A stretch of 40,968 nt of DNA from Bacteroidota bacterium (GCA_022562275.1 JADFPP010000025.1:1-40968); one strand, 5' to 3'; numbered from the stretch's first letter, positions 15,993-26,200 are shown. Numbers and translations: made by a program. The notes: a model not told the origin generated them from the sequence alone.

Positions 15993-16691
15993 ATGAAAGT
16001 GAATAAAATTTCAAGTGCTTCATTCCTTTTATCTGTAGTGCTTCATACTGTCATCATCTTTGTTCTCATGATTCTAAATTTATCCTTCGATTATAAAACC
16101 TCTGAATATGTAGAAGTATCATTTGGTGTTTCTACAGAAATGGGTTCATCGGGTTCGAAGGATAGTGAAATTGAAAAAATAGAGGAGGTTGCAAAACCTG
16201 AGGAGAAAAGTGTAACAGAAAGTAAAAATAAAGAAGTAAAGGTAGTTGAACTTCCTGTTACTCAAAATACATCGGAAGAAAATATAATTAAACCTGCCGA
16301 AAAGGATGAAGAAGTTTCCATTGAAAATAAAACGAAAAATGATGAAGAAGATATTTCTAATCTATCTTCAACGGGGCAGGGAAATGAAGCCGAAGGAGAA
16401 GGCAGTTTTGGATTTGATATTGACTGGGGAGGCAAAGGAATCAGAAAAATATATAGTTTTACACTACCTGGGTATCCAAAAGGTGTAAAGAAAGAAATTG
16501 ATATAAAACTTCAATTCACAATATTACCGGATGGTACTATCGGTACCATTATACCTAAAATTAAAGCAGATACAAGATTAGAAAATGCTGCTATTAACTC
16601 ATTAAGGCAATGGAGATTTGAGGCGCTTTCTGCATCTCAAAAACAAGTAGAACAAAAAGCTGTTATTGTGTTTCCTTATCGTCTTCAGTAG
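15993..16691 (+). CDS. TonB-like energy transducer
   Basis: About 232 aa. An N-terminal TM anchor (SSASFLLSVVLHTVIIFVLM) is followed by a long Glu/Lys-rich periplasmic spacer (about 45-145), which takes the place of the Pro-rich spacer of E. coli TonB. The C-terminal domain (about 155-232: SFTLPGYPKGVKKEIDIKLQ, FTILPDGTIGTIIP, LENAAINSLRQWRFEAL, QKAVIVFPYRLQ) matches the TonB/TolA C-terminal fold. The frame is open upstream to a TTG at 15957 inside exbD, but ATG 15993 has AGGA eight bases before it and is preferred. The last 29 bases overlap the convergent minus-strand gene. Confidence 0.88.
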   Translation: MKVNKISSASFLLSVVLHTVIIFVLMILNLSFDYKTSEYVEVSFGVSTEMGSSGSKDSEIEKIEEVAKPEEKSVTESKNKEVKVVELPVTQNTSEENIIKPAEKDEEVSIENKTKNDEEDISNLSSTGQGNEAEGEGSFGFDIDWGGKGIRKIYSFTLPGYPKGVKKEIDIKLQFTILPDGTIGTIIPKIKADTRLENAAINSLRQWRFEALSASQKQVEQKAVIVFPYRLQ

Positions 16692-16962
16692 GCGGGGATT
16701 TGTAATAAAATCTATAGAAAAAAAATTCAATTGTTGTAAGTAGAGTTAGCGAAAAAGTATCTCTGTCAAAATAAATTCCGAATCCTTCCTTTTCCATTAT
16801 AAGTTTGGCTATCATTCCGGTAATTGTCCAGCCAACCACAAATAAAGTTACAATTAAACCCACATTCATCCATGCCTGAGAGATTCCTTCCTTCTGCCAT
16901 TTATTTGTAAATATGATGAGAATAAATATAAAATGTGATGTGAAAATAGCTGCAGTTATCAT
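16663..16962 (-). CDS. Small membrane protein, unknown
   Basis: 99 aa with two or three hydrophobic segments (MITAAIFTSHFIFILIIF; MNVGLIVTLFVVGWTITGMI; LTLLTTIEFFFYRFYY) and a charged C-terminus (PPTEDDKETQ). No family recognised. It starts one base after the stop of the preceding membrane protein, so it is the last gene of the minus-strand operon. Its 3' end overlaps the end of the tonB-like gene by 29 bases, leaving no room for a terminator between the convergent operons. Confidence 0.6.
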   Translation of the reverse strand: MITAAIFTSHFIFILIIFTNKWQKEGISQAWMNVGLIVTLFVVGWTITGMIAKLIMEKEGFGIYFDRDTFSLTLLTTIEFFFYRFYYKSPPTEDDKETQ

Positions 16963-16963
16963 C

Positions 16964-17473
16964 TTAAAGCTGGGGGCGATTTCGTTTATTTAGGATCGCC
17001 ATACCGATTAAACCGCCGATCATTCCAAATATGCTTAAAATAAAAAAGTTGCTGAGTGAAATCATAACTGCGTACAATGCTGAAAAACCATTTTGTTCAA
17101 TATCCTTAACCATTTCCTCCATTAAGTTCATAGATGCATCCATCAATGTGCCCAGGTTGAATTGTCTCATCATTTCTTCGGTTTGAGAGAGTCCTTGAAC
17201 AAGATCATTTGAGTGAGTAATATATGTAGTTAATAAGTCGAACATAATTGTAAATAGTGCCGCTACTAAGCCTGTCATTAATCCATAACTTAGTGCCCGG
17301 TTTAATTTAATTGGCGATTGGTCTCCCATGGATTTGTCATAAAGATAAATAGCTAAAAACGCTGCGGCGGGTACTATTAAGCAGCAGCTTAAATCTTTTA
17401 ATCCGGGAATAGTTGATAAAACAGCTGCCCCAAATCCAGTTACAATTGATGGGAAGTATTTTTTATAGTCCAT
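16964..17473 (-). CDS. Membrane protein, DUF4199-like
   Basis: 169 aa with about four TM segments: two in the first 55 residues (IVTGFGAAVLSTIPGL; CCLIVPAAAFLAIYLY), one near 65-85 (GLMTGLVAALFTIMFDLLTT) and one near 135-160 (FFILSIFGMIGGLIGMAIL). Between the last two is a soluble Met-rich helix (EEMMRQFNLGTLMDASMNLM). The layout, with a loop before a Gly-rich last TM, resembles DUF4199-type proteins of Bacteroidota, but this is a weak call. It overlaps the DUF2085 gene by 11 bases. Function unknown. Confidence 0.6.
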   Translation of the reverse strand: MDYKKYFPSIVTGFGAAVLSTIPGLKDLSCCLIVPAAAFLAIYLYDKSMGDQSPIKLNRALSYGLMTGLVAALFTIMFDLLTTYITHSNDLVQGLSQTEEMMRQFNLGTLMDASMNLMEEMVKDIEQNGFSALYAVMISLSNFFILSIFGMIGGLIGMAILNKRNRPQL

Positions 17474-17990
17474 ATTTTTTATCTTCCGCTAATAGAAACG
17501 AATTTTTTAATGTGTTTATTATATAGATTATTGTAATTGCACCGCACATAAGACCGGTTACAAATGTAAATGCTGCAGAATAATTATAAATGCCCAGGCG
17601 AATTGCTATTGCATCTACAATTAACGGTGCAGAAAAAAAGAAGAATGGTTTCAATCCCCACTTAACCTTGAATGGTTTAACTATCAATAGTATAATAAAT
17701 ATTAATGCGCCAAAGTAAAGTCCTGTACATCGTGTACAAACTAAAAGATGATTACTATCAATGAGTAATAAATCTGAACCGGTTTGATGGCAAACTAATG
17801 AATATGCATAGTTAAGTATTTCAGTAATTACCAACTTACCGGCAAAATTTGGACTAAGCAGTGGGAATATGATTCCTGCACACCAAATAAGTAAAAGGAA
17901 AAAAAGTAATAGTTTAACTGCAGTAAGTTTGAATGATACTTGCCGCAGTCTCCTTTCAACTATGGTGTATGTTATTGAAGTGCTATTCAC
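17463..17990 (-). CDS. DUF2085 family membrane protein
   Basis: 175 aa with about four TM segments. The DUF2085 signature is present: YSLVCHQTGSDL near residues 63-74 and LVCTRCTGLYFGAL near 84-97, with Cys and His residues that look like a metal or redox site. GTG start (17990) with no clear SD; it begins five bases after the NHL gene's stop and overlaps the next gene, so it is probably translated by coupling. Function of the family is not established to my knowledge. Confidence 0.8.
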   Translation of the reverse strand: MNSTSITYTIVERRLRQVSFKLTAVKLLLFFLLLIWCAGIIFPLLSPNFAGKLVITEILNYAYSLVCHQTGSDLLLIDSNHLLVCTRCTGLYFGALIFIILLIVKPFKVKWGLKPFFFFSAPLIVDAIAIRLGIYNYSAAFTFVTGLMCGAITIIYIINTLKNSFLLAEDKKYGL

Positions 17991-17995
17991 AAAAA

Positions 17996-18844
17996 CTACG
18001 AGGGAAAGAAAATAAGAATGGCATTAGTAGTGAGTACATATAGTTTGCTATTAAAAATAAGTGATGAAACGATCTTAATATCTTCATCAAACCCGGTAAG
18101 ATTTATTTTAATTAGCTTTTGTTCTTTTGAATTTAAATTAGATAAGTATATACTATCTTCAGAATTTACTGTAAGCCATTGGAATATAATCCTGATGCTT
18201 AACATTTCTTCGGGTGTCTCAATTTCATTTAATCCGGTACCGTAATTATCATATATATAAATATAATTTCCATCTATTACATAAATTTCGTTTTGCATAG
18301 AAACAGCCAATTGTTTAGGATTGGAAAGAGAAAAACTTCCGTAATCGTACCCACCAATTTTCTGAATAAAATTTCCAAACAGGTCGAACTTTAATATTCT
18401 AGTATTTTCAGAATCAAGTATATAAACATCACCCAAATTTGATAAAATTGCGCCAAGCGGATAGCCAAATCTCTCCTCTTCAATTTCACTCTCCCTTGAG
18501 TAAAACTGGAATATGAAATTCAAATTTTTATCAAATCTCTGTATTCTGTGATTGTTTTTATCAGTTACAAATACTCTTAGAGGATCTGCAAATATATCAA
18601 CCGGATCATCAAACGCATTTATTTCCCATCCGTAACCTCCTATAAAATTCAATAAGTTTCCTAACGTATCAAGCTGATATACTTCATCGGTAATGTTATC
18701 CGTTATAAAAACAACTCCGGTGGAATTTATATAAAAAGAGGTTGCGTTTTTAAATATGCCAATTGAACGCTCATACTGAAATTGCTGCGGATAAATTTTA
18801 GAACTAAGAATCAGTAAAAGAAATAATACAATTTTCAGGCACAT
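17996..18844 (-). CDS. Secreted NHL-repeat beta-propeller protein
   Basis: 282 aa with a signal peptide (MCLKIVLFLLLILSSKIYPQ). At least four NHL-like blades can be seen: FKNATSFYINSTGVVFITDN, PLRVFVTDKNNHRIQRFDKN, LGDVYILDSENTRILKFDLF and MQNEIYVIDGNYIYIYDNYG. Each ends in the typical IxxFDxxG-type strand. Such propellers act as periplasmic or surface binding proteins. First gene of a four-gene minus-strand operon with DUF2085 and two membrane proteins. No enzymatic residues are evident; the ligand is unknown. Confidence 0.82.
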   Translation of the reverse strand: MCLKIVLFLLLILSSKIYPQQFQYERSIGIFKNATSFYINSTGVVFITDNITDEVYQLDTLGNLLNFIGGYGWEINAFDDPVDIFADPLRVFVTDKNNHRIQRFDKNLNFIFQFYSRESEIEEERFGYPLGAILSNLGDVYILDSENTRILKFDLFGNFIQKIGGYDYGSFSLSNPKQLAVSMQNEIYVIDGNYIYIYDNYGTGLNEIETPEEMLSIRIIFQWLTVNSEDSIYLSNLNSKEQKLIKINLTGFDEDIKIVSSLIFNSKLYVLTTNAILIFFPS

Positions 18845-19219
18845 AATTAAATAATTTTATTTTGCATTTAATATTAAATAATATTGAATATAAAAGAAAC
18901 AGAGTTAGTTCTTTATCATCTGTTTGGAGAAGATCCATTATACGAGCATTAAAAATTTAAGTGGTATAATTTATGATAATAGGATAAAATTGTGTTTAAA
19001 AGAAGCAAATAACTACAATTACACTTTTAATATTAGAAAATTGTTGCAAGATTCAGTAGCGTTTATTACATTACTAATGAGAAGATGAGAATCCTATAAT
19101 CGTATGGCACAAATAGCCAATGAATTTAGGAGGACATACCTGCCAAATGAGGGATATGAATCTATAGATCGATCTTTCAAAAAGCTGCAAAATTATATTA
19201 ATTTACTTGGGAGCCCTGT
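18845..19219. other. Intergenic region with a 44-codon ORF
   Basis: A 375-bp spacer between divergent operons. On the plus strand ATG 19104 opens a 44-aa frame (MAQIANEFRRTYLPNEGYES...) that ends at 19238, 19 bases inside the next gene in another frame. It reads protein-like, but no good SD precedes it. A second short stretch near 18895-18955 reads ETELVLYHLFGEDPLYEH and stops. These may be remnants of an older gene or chance; promoters for both flanking genes must also lie here. Confidence 0.35.
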
Positions 19220-21556
19220 GTGGAAAAACTTTCTTTAAGATTTATTATATTGTGTTTATCCATTTCATTCTTATTTCTATTTATGGTACCGACTTTGGCA
19301 CAAGAAGAAGAGGAAGACGAAGAAGAAGTTTCTTTGGGCGAAACTCCAGAACTGAGAGTAAATAAACTTTCCGGTGATTTTATATTTGACGGTTCGAGTG
19401 GACCTGCATGGTGGAGTGCCACAGACTCAATTGCTAATCTCATTACAATTGAACCGGAGGAAGGAGGTGTGCCTGAAGGAGCAACAATCGTTAAAGTTTT
19501 TGCAAATGAGAATGACATTATTGTTGCCGTATGGTGCAAGGATAATGATACGGAGGGAATTGTATCTTTTTCCAAAGCACGAGATTCAGATCTAACGGAA
19601 GAAGATCATATATTACTTGTATTTGATACATTCCGGGATGGTCGTTCCGGTTATGTGTTTGCCGTAAATCCAGATGGAGCTCGGTTCGATGGACTTGTAA
19701 TCGAGCAGGGTGAGGATGTAAACGGCGATTGGGATGCGATTTGGGAAGCTAAAACATCACGTGATAATACAGGTTGGTATGCTGAGATCCGGATTCCAAT
19801 CAAGAGCCTTGGTTACAAAGAGGGGCTTACCGATTGGGGATTTAATATACAACGACGAGTTCAGCGATTACAAGAAACCAGTAGATGGGCTGGTGCTAAA
19901 CGCGACTTTGAAATTTACAAAACCAGCCGTGCAGGACTTCTTACGGATTTACCGGACTTTGATTTTGGGGCCGGATTAAGTATCCGTCCTTCTTTCACAG
20001 GAGATGTGACTGAGCCGGTACCGGGAGGTGCTTTCACAGGAGAGTTCAGTCTTGATGTAACTCAAAGAGTGGGTCCGAATCTTTTATCGGCATTAACAAT
20101 TAATACTGATTTTGCTGAGACTGAAGTGGATGTTAGACAGATCAATTTAACACGATTCCCTCTATTCTTTCCGGAAAAAAGAACCTTCTTTTTGGAAGGA
20201 TCGGATATTTTCGAATTTGGTTTGGGGTTGGATGAGGATAATCTGATTCCTTTTTTTAGCAGACGTATTGGTCTTGTAGGTCTCGGCGAAGACGATCAAT
20301 CGGAAATACCAATTAATGTTGGTGGCAAAATTAACGGTCGTGTTGGCAATACAAACATAACCGCACTGATTGTAAACACCCGGAAGGTAGATAGTCTTCA
20401 AATTGGTGATGCGGATGAGGATATTAAGATTCATGTACCGGAAACAACAATGGGTTCTTTCAGAGCAAGTCAAAATATTTTTGAAGAGTCATCGGTGGGG
20501 CTTCTCGGCACTTTTGGTGATCAACTTGGGCGATCCGATTCCTGGTCGGCTGGTTTAGATTTTACATACCGAACCTCTAATTTTATGGATGAAAAGAATT
20601 TTCTTATTGGCATTTGGGGATTGCTGAATGATCGGGAAGATTTACACGGTGAAAAATCTGCATTCGGGGTTAGGATTGATTATCCCAATGATTTATTCGA
20701 CATCAATTTTACTACGATACGAATTGGTGATGGTTTCGATCCTTCTTTGGGTTTTGTACCACGAAATAGTATTCATCTTTGGACCTTTACCGGAGAATAT
20801 AATCCCCGCCCTTCAGAACCATTAGGCATATTTGCAGAATTGTTACCACCACAATTAGTTCGACAGATGTTTTATGAATTATCCTTTACGTTATACAACA
20901 AACTTAATAATTCCGAATGGGAAAGTTACGAGGTATTGATAAAACCACTCGACTGGCTGTTCGAGAGTGGTGATCAGATTCAGGCCGGTATTCAGCCATT
21001 GGGTGACAGACCACCGGAAATATTTGAGATATCAGGTGATTTAGACATTCCTGCTTCCTCATATGAGTGGACGCGATACTTTTTAGGATTAACCACAGCG
21101 CAAAAACGCAGTATAAGCGGTGGAATTTTATGGGAGTTTGGCAATTACTATAATGGTACTCTGAACACCATCGAGGCAAATCTGGCATTTAAACCTTCAG
21201 CATTATTTACCGTAGAATTAACTGCAGAACTAAATAGTGGTACAGTGAAAGCACTGCCTGATGACTATGATGAAGAAGCAGAATTTGTATTAACAGAAAA
21301 ATCATTCACTGAGGATTTATGGGGTATCAGGCTGCTTCTCAATTTCTCACCTGATTTGCAATTGAGCAGTTTTACTCAGTATGATACTGAAAGCCGGGAG
21401 TTCGGTTCCAACAACAGGCTGCGTTGGACGTTCGATCCTCTGGGAGAGATATTTATTGTATATAATTATAATGCAATTCGGAAGAGAGAGCTTAATCGGT
21501 GGGAATTTGTTTCTCAGGAATTACCAATAAAAATCCAGTATACATGGCGTTTTTAG
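19220..21556 (+). CDS. DUF5916-like outer-membrane protein with CBM9-like domain
   Basis: 778 aa. GTG start, with GGGAG six bases upstream; the signal peptide runs to VPTLAQ and is followed by an acidic patch (EEEEDEEEV). Residues about 45-230 resemble the CBM9-like domain of DUF5916 proteins (LSGDFIFDGSSGPAWWSA, DDHILLVFDTFRDG-type strand, YVFAVNPDGARFDGL, WYAEIRIPIKSLGY). FPLFFPEKRTFFLEGSDIFE (about 313-332) is a strong family marker. The rest is a beta-barrel ending in IQYTWRF with the C-terminal Phe typical of outer-membrane proteins. First gene of the higher-GC island; substrate unknown. Whether it shares a transcript with the RND genes is unclear because 751 bp separate them. Confidence 0.82.
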   Translation: MEKLSLRFIILCLSISFLFLFMVPTLAQEEEEDEEEVSLGETPELRVNKLSGDFIFDGSSGPAWWSATDSIANLITIEPEEGGVPEGATIVKVFANENDIIVAVWCKDNDTEGIVSFSKARDSDLTEEDHILLVFDTFRDGRSGYVFAVNPDGARFDGLVIEQGEDVNGDWDAIWEAKTSRDNTGWYAEIRIPIKSLGYKEGLTDWGFNIQRRVQRLQETSRWAGAKRDFEIYKTSRAGLLTDLPDFDFGAGLSIRPSFTGDVTEPVPGGAFTGEFSLDVTQRVGPNLLSALTINTDFAETEVDVRQINLTRFPLFFPEKRTFFLEGSDIFEFGLGLDEDNLIPFFSRRIGLVGLGEDDQSEIPINVGGKINGRVGNTNITALIVNTRKVDSLQIGDADEDIKIHVPETTMGSFRASQNIFEESSVGLLGTFGDQLGRSDSWSAGLDFTYRTSNFMDEKNFLIGIWGLLNDREDLHGEKSAFGVRIDYPNDLFDINFTTIRIGDGFDPSLGFVPRNSIHLWTFTGEYNPRPSEPLGIFAELLPPQLVRQMFYELSFTLYNKLNNSEWESYEVLIKPLDWLFESGDQIQAGIQPLGDRPPEIFEISGDLDIPASSYEWTRYFLGLTTAQKRSISGGILWEFGNYYNGTLNTIEANLAFKPSALFTVELTAELNSGTVKALPDDYDEEAEFVLTEKSFTEDLWGIRLLLNFSPDLQLSSFTQYDTESREFGSNNRLRWTFDPLGEIFIVYNYNAIRKRELNRWEFVSQELPIKIQYTWRF

Positions 21557-22307
21557 TCAGGGAAAAAAGTATAAAAAGAGGAATATTGTAATATTTTATT
21601 AGCTATTCTGTTTTTTACTGACTCATTCTCAGAACGGGGTATTGAGGATCATAATTAATGTTATTTATTGCTTGTATGATAAAATAAATTATTTATCTTC
21701 TATATCATTGTATTTTTGAAAACTATACAATCATAATTTATTCATTGAGGGTTAATATAAATCTTGATACAACACCCGGTTGAATCGGAGTGTCACCGTA
21801 TTTTTCCTTTACTATATTTTGGGTAGAGAAATACATTTCTTTTTGCTGTAACCCGTTTAAATGAATAATGGTATAATTAATTTACTACTGGGATGAATAA
21901 TGTGATCTCAGTATATTTTACCAGGTTTGTGTAAATTATAATGAGGAGGCTTCCGGATGATTCGTTGGCTAATTTGCTTAAGTCTGCGGTTGGGATGGCT
22001 TGGAAGTCAATTTGGGTGGAGATGTGAATAATAAATGGCTTACTAGTATGAAAGTAAAAATTTCACAGTAAAGAATCAGTGGGAATTCTAAATTGTTGAT
22101 TCCAATTAAAAACCTCACTATAAAACAAGATCCGATGACTTAAGTGAATAATTTAAAGAGCCTGGTACGTGGTGATAAGTAAAATTTAATCTTTAAGAGT
22201 GGTTGGTAACAAAATGTTTCTTATAATACATGTAGTGGTATAACAATTGATAAGCTTTCAATAAAATATTATAGATATAATTTTATCTAAATAAAGGAAA
22301 TTCAAAT
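21557..22307. other. Long spacer with possible gene remnants
   Basis: 751 bp without an intact gene. On the minus strand 21738-21880 is open and reads INYTIIHLNGLQQKEMYF then STQNIVKEKYGDTPIQPGVV then SRFILTLNE and stop. It has no start other than an internal ATG at 21836. A GC-richer patch at 21941-22027 gives a 28-codon plus-strand frame (MRRLPDDSLANLLKSAVGMA...), while the opposite strand is also open there (about 50 codons). None is convincing alone; together they suggest decayed genes. The promoter of the downstream cluster should lie near 22150-22300. Confidence 0.35.
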
Positions 22308-23225
22308 ATGATATCAAGCGGTGTACATTATTCACCCAAAGTAAGCGCTATTAATTTAACACTAGTAATACTATTTGCCGGATGCAGCTACATAATTATT
22401 TCTAACGATCTGGTAAGAGCACAGAGTACTGAGAATACTGTGAAAGAGTTCGAAGAATTCGACTATAAAAACTTCGATCATCCTACTAAAATCAATAATG
22501 AATGGATGCCATTGACACCCGGAATGCAATATATCTATTTAGGGACGACAGTAGATGATGATGGTGTGACTCGTCCGCATCGGGTTGTAATAACTATTAC
22601 CGATTTAACCAAGGAGATTGATGGTATACCTACGGTTGTTTCGTGGGATCTGGATTTCAGTGCGGATGAACTGGTTGAAGCTGAACTTGCATTCTTCGCA
22701 CAAGATAATGATGGAAACGTTTGGCGTATGGGTGAATACCCGGAAGAATACGAAGAAGGAGAGTTCGTTGCAGCTCCGTGCTGGATTGCGGGCATAAAAG
22801 ATTCTAAAGCGGGAATTTCTATGAAAGGTGATCCACGGATTGGAACACGAAGCTATTCTCAGGGCTGGTCTCCATCAACGGGCTTTACAGATCGTGGTCA
22901 GGTAGACCAAATGGTAGAGAAGGTTTGTGTGCCTGTGGACTGCTATGATGATGTTTTGGTAATATTAGAGAACAGTCTCGCAGAACCTGATGCTCATCAA
23001 CTAAAGTATTGGGCGCGCGGTGTAGGAAACATTCGTGTTGGATGGAAAGGCGAAGGAGAAAAAACACAGGAAATTCTTGAACTGACTGAAATTAAAAAAC
23101 TCGGTTCAGATTTACTTGCAGAAGTTCGCGCAAAGGCTTTGGAACTTGAAAAGCATGCTTATGAACGAAGTAAAGACGTATATGGTCTTACGAAACCATT
23201 GATTGCAAAGAAAGGAAACCAGTAA
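22308..23225 (+). CDS. Secreted protein, paralog of the 33516-34253 lipoprotein
   Basis: 305 aa, exported: a hydrophobic stretch ending LFAGC (C26) could be a lipobox, or cleavage may fall after VRAQ. Family not named, but it is clearly homologous to the lipoprotein at 33516-34253. Shared pattern: a start-up strand ending in DxTKEIxGIxT, then ELxE, GNVWRMGEYPEEYEEGEFV (GDVFYFGEEVDFYKDGKVV in the paralog), W-A/L-G, A-G-I/L-x-M-x-G-x-P, and a late YWARGVGNIRVG / YAPGIGIIQD. It has an extra helical C-terminus of about 45 residues. AAAGGAA precedes the ATG. It is 57 bases from the first RND gene, so probably its operon partner, perhaps a periplasmic substrate-binding or accessory protein (inference). 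Confidence 0.7.
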   Translation: MISSGVHYSPKVSAINLTLVILFAGCSYIIISNDLVRAQSTENTVKEFEEFDYKNFDHPTKINNEWMPLTPGMQYIYLGTTVDDDGVTRPHRVVITITDLTKEIDGIPTVVSWDLDFSADELVEAELAFFAQDNDGNVWRMGEYPEEYEEGEFVAAPCWIAGIKDSKAGISMKGDPRIGTRSYSQGWSPSTGFTDRGQVDQMVEKVCVPVDCYDDVLVILENSLAEPDAHQLKYWARGVGNIRVGWKGEGEKTQEILELTEIKKLGSDLLAEVRAKALELEKHAYERSKDVYGLTKPLIAKKGNQ

Positions 23226-23235
23226 TAATAAATTT

Positions 23236-23286
23236 ATGATAGAGAAAAATTTTAATTTAAATATAATTATGGAGGTCAGATTATGA
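23236..23286 (+). other. Possible 16-codon leader ORF before RND 1
   Basis: ATG at 23236 opens a frame MIEKNFNLNIIMEVRL whose TGA overlaps the ATG of the RND gene (ATGA at 23283-23286). It has no SD of its own and contains the RND gene's GGAGG, so it may be fortuitous. The same arrangement precedes the second RND gene. Confidence 0.3.
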
Positions 23287-26200
23287 TGAAAAGGATTATT
23301 ATAGCGAGTATGAAGGTTCGACTCCTTGTTGCTACTGTTGCTGTGTTACTGATAATATTTGGTATTACACAGCTTACTAAGATTCCAATGGATGTGTTAC
23401 CTGAATTCTCCCGTCCTTATGTGGAAATTCAAACGGAAGCACTGGGACTTTCCGCAGCAGAAATCGAAGCTCTGATTACCACTCCAATGGAAGCGGATAT
23501 GCTTAATGGTGTTTCGTGGGTTGAAGAAATCCGCTCTGAATCAATTCCGGGACTTTCATCTATCGTTCTTATTTTTGAGCAAGGCACAGACATTATGAAA
23601 GCACGGCAAATGGTACAGGAACGACTTGTATCAATATTTGCGTTGCCCGGAGTCTCGAAACCACCGGTAATGCTTAATCCCTTGTCGTCGACAAGCCGTG
23701 TCTTAAAAATCGGATTATCCTCAGACGAACTTTCCCTGATCGAAATATCCGTTCTTGCCCGCTGGACTATAGTTCCCCATTTGATGGGTGTAACCGGTGT
23801 TGCAAATGTTTCCATTTGGGGACAACGCAAACGTCAATTACAGGTTTTGGTTGATCCCGAAATATTAGAGAAAAAAGGGGTTACTTTAAATCAGATCATC
23901 AGTACAACTGGTAATGCTCTTTGGGTATCTCCATTAAGTTATTTAAAAGCATCAACACCCGGCACCGGTGGTTTTTTCGATACTCCCAACCAACGACTTG
24001 GTATCCGACATGTTTTGCCGATTTCAACTCCAGAGCAACTTTCTCAGGTAGTTGTCGATGGCACGTCGCTGCGTCTTGGTGATGTAAGCGAGGTAGTGGA
24101 AGAGCATCAGCCACTCATTGGAGATGCTATAGTCGATGAATCACCAAACCTTATGCTTATTGTTGAAAAATTTCCGTGGGCTAATACCATAGATGTAACA
24201 GCAAAAGTAGAAGCAGCGTTGGTAAATCTACAACCAGGTCTCTCCGGTTTGAAGATGAATTCTACTCTTTTTAGACCGGCAACATTCCTGGAGGTAGCTA
24301 CCGGTAACCTGACAACAACATTACTAATTGGCGGTATTCTTCTAATACTTGCACTTTTTGCCTTTTCCCTAAATTGGCGATCTGCTTTGATCAGCATCGT
24401 GACAATTTTACTTTCAATTATCGTGGCTGTTACAGTACTGTATCTTCAGGATATAACCCCAAATATGATGATCATTGCAGGATTAATAATTGCTGTCGGT
24501 TTGATAATTGATGATTCAATAATCGACATTGAAAACATTAAACGACGGATTCAAGAGCATCGAGAGGAAGGCAGTAACAAAAACCTTGCTACTATTATAT
24601 ACGAAGCTTCCATCGAAATGCGCAGCCCGATTATATATGCCTCACTGATCATAGTGCTTGCCATGGTGCCTGTTTTCTTCTTAGAGGGTTTGTCAGGTGC
24701 ATTTTATCAGCCAATTGCATTGGCTTACATTTTGGCATTAGCCGCTTCATTTGTAACGGCACTCATAGTTACTCCGGCTTTAAGTTTATTATTATTAAAA
24801 AATGCATCATCTCTAAGCGTAAACTCCCCAATTACAAAAACTTTAAAAAAGGTTTACGACATTTTATTTATGTGGGCAACGCGAATTCCACGCACAGCTT
24901 TTGCAACAGTGTGTGTAATCATAGTTGTTGGCATTATTGCGGCAATGTTCCTCAGACAAGATTCAGTGATACCTGAATTTAAGGAGACGGATTTACTGGT
25001 TCGATGGGATGGTCCTTCGGGCACGTCACATCCCGAAATGAACAGGATTGCCACTCTTGTAAGCAGCGAACTGCGCTCAATTCCCGGTGTGCGTAATGTA
25101 AGTGCACTTATTGGAAGGGCAGTTTTATCAGACAAAGTTACAAATATCAATTCCGGTCAGATTTGGGTCAGTATTGATCCTTCAGCTGATTATGAATCAA
25201 CTGTTTCTTCTGTTAAGGAAGTTGTAAGGGGTTATCCGGGTTTGTCAAATGAGGTTCTTACGTATCTGCAATCAAAAGTTAGAGAAGAGCTCTCCGGAAC
25301 GAATGAATCACTAATAGTACGAGTTTATGGTGAGGATTTTAACATGATAAGAAGCGAGGCAGAAGAAATAAAAAATCTTCTTACCCAGGTTGATGGCATC
25401 GTTGAATCCAAAGTTCTTTATTATACCGAAGAACCCACTATAGAAATTGAAGTCGATCTTGAAGCGGCTAAACTTTATGGGCTTAAACCCGGAGATGTCC
25501 GCCGTGAATCAACAACTTTGGTATCCGGAATTTTGGTAGGCAACTTATTTGAAGAACAGAAAGTTTTTGATGTAGTGGTTTGGGGTGTACCTGAAACACG
25601 ACACAGTGTTACAAGCTTACGCGAACTTTTAATCAGTACACCAACAATGGGTTCTATACCTCTAAAAAATGTAGCTGATATCCGTATCGTTCCTGGCGTT
25701 GCCAATATTAAACGTGAATCAGTAATCCGTTACGTAGACGTTAGCGCTACCATTAACGGCGGTAATTATACAAGTATATCAGCCGACATTAATCGTATTA
25801 TTAGTGAATTTGACTTTCCCCTGGAGTACAGGGCAGAATTATTAGGAGAATACGCTGAAAACTTAGCTGCACAGGAACGTATTCTAGGTTTTGCAATTGC
25901 GGCAGCAATCTTGATTTTCCTTCTGCTTCAGGTGTTCTTCAGAAGCTGGAAATTAGCAACTGCTATCTTCCTGACTTTACCTATGGCACTTGTAGGTGGT
26001 ATTATAATCGCATTATTAAGTTCAGGCGGTCTTCTTTCACTTGGTTACTTTCTTGGATTTGTAACTGTATTTAGTATTGCTGTTAGAAACACCGTTATGC
26101 TAATTCATCGCTACCGAACTTTTGAAAATGATGGTAAGCAATCTTTTGGACCCGAGCTTATTCAGCAGGTAACTCGTGAAAGGGTTGCACCAGTGCTAAC

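Noticed and set aside
21941-22027. Remnant of a DNA methyltransferase (LPDDS motif)
   Set aside because: Only the LPDDS string fits; no catalytic PPY motif follows in any frame.
23429-25705. Minus-strand ORFs of 70-133 codons inside RND 1
   Set aside because: Shadows; Ser/Thr/Ile-rich text typical of antisense reading of membrane-protein codons.
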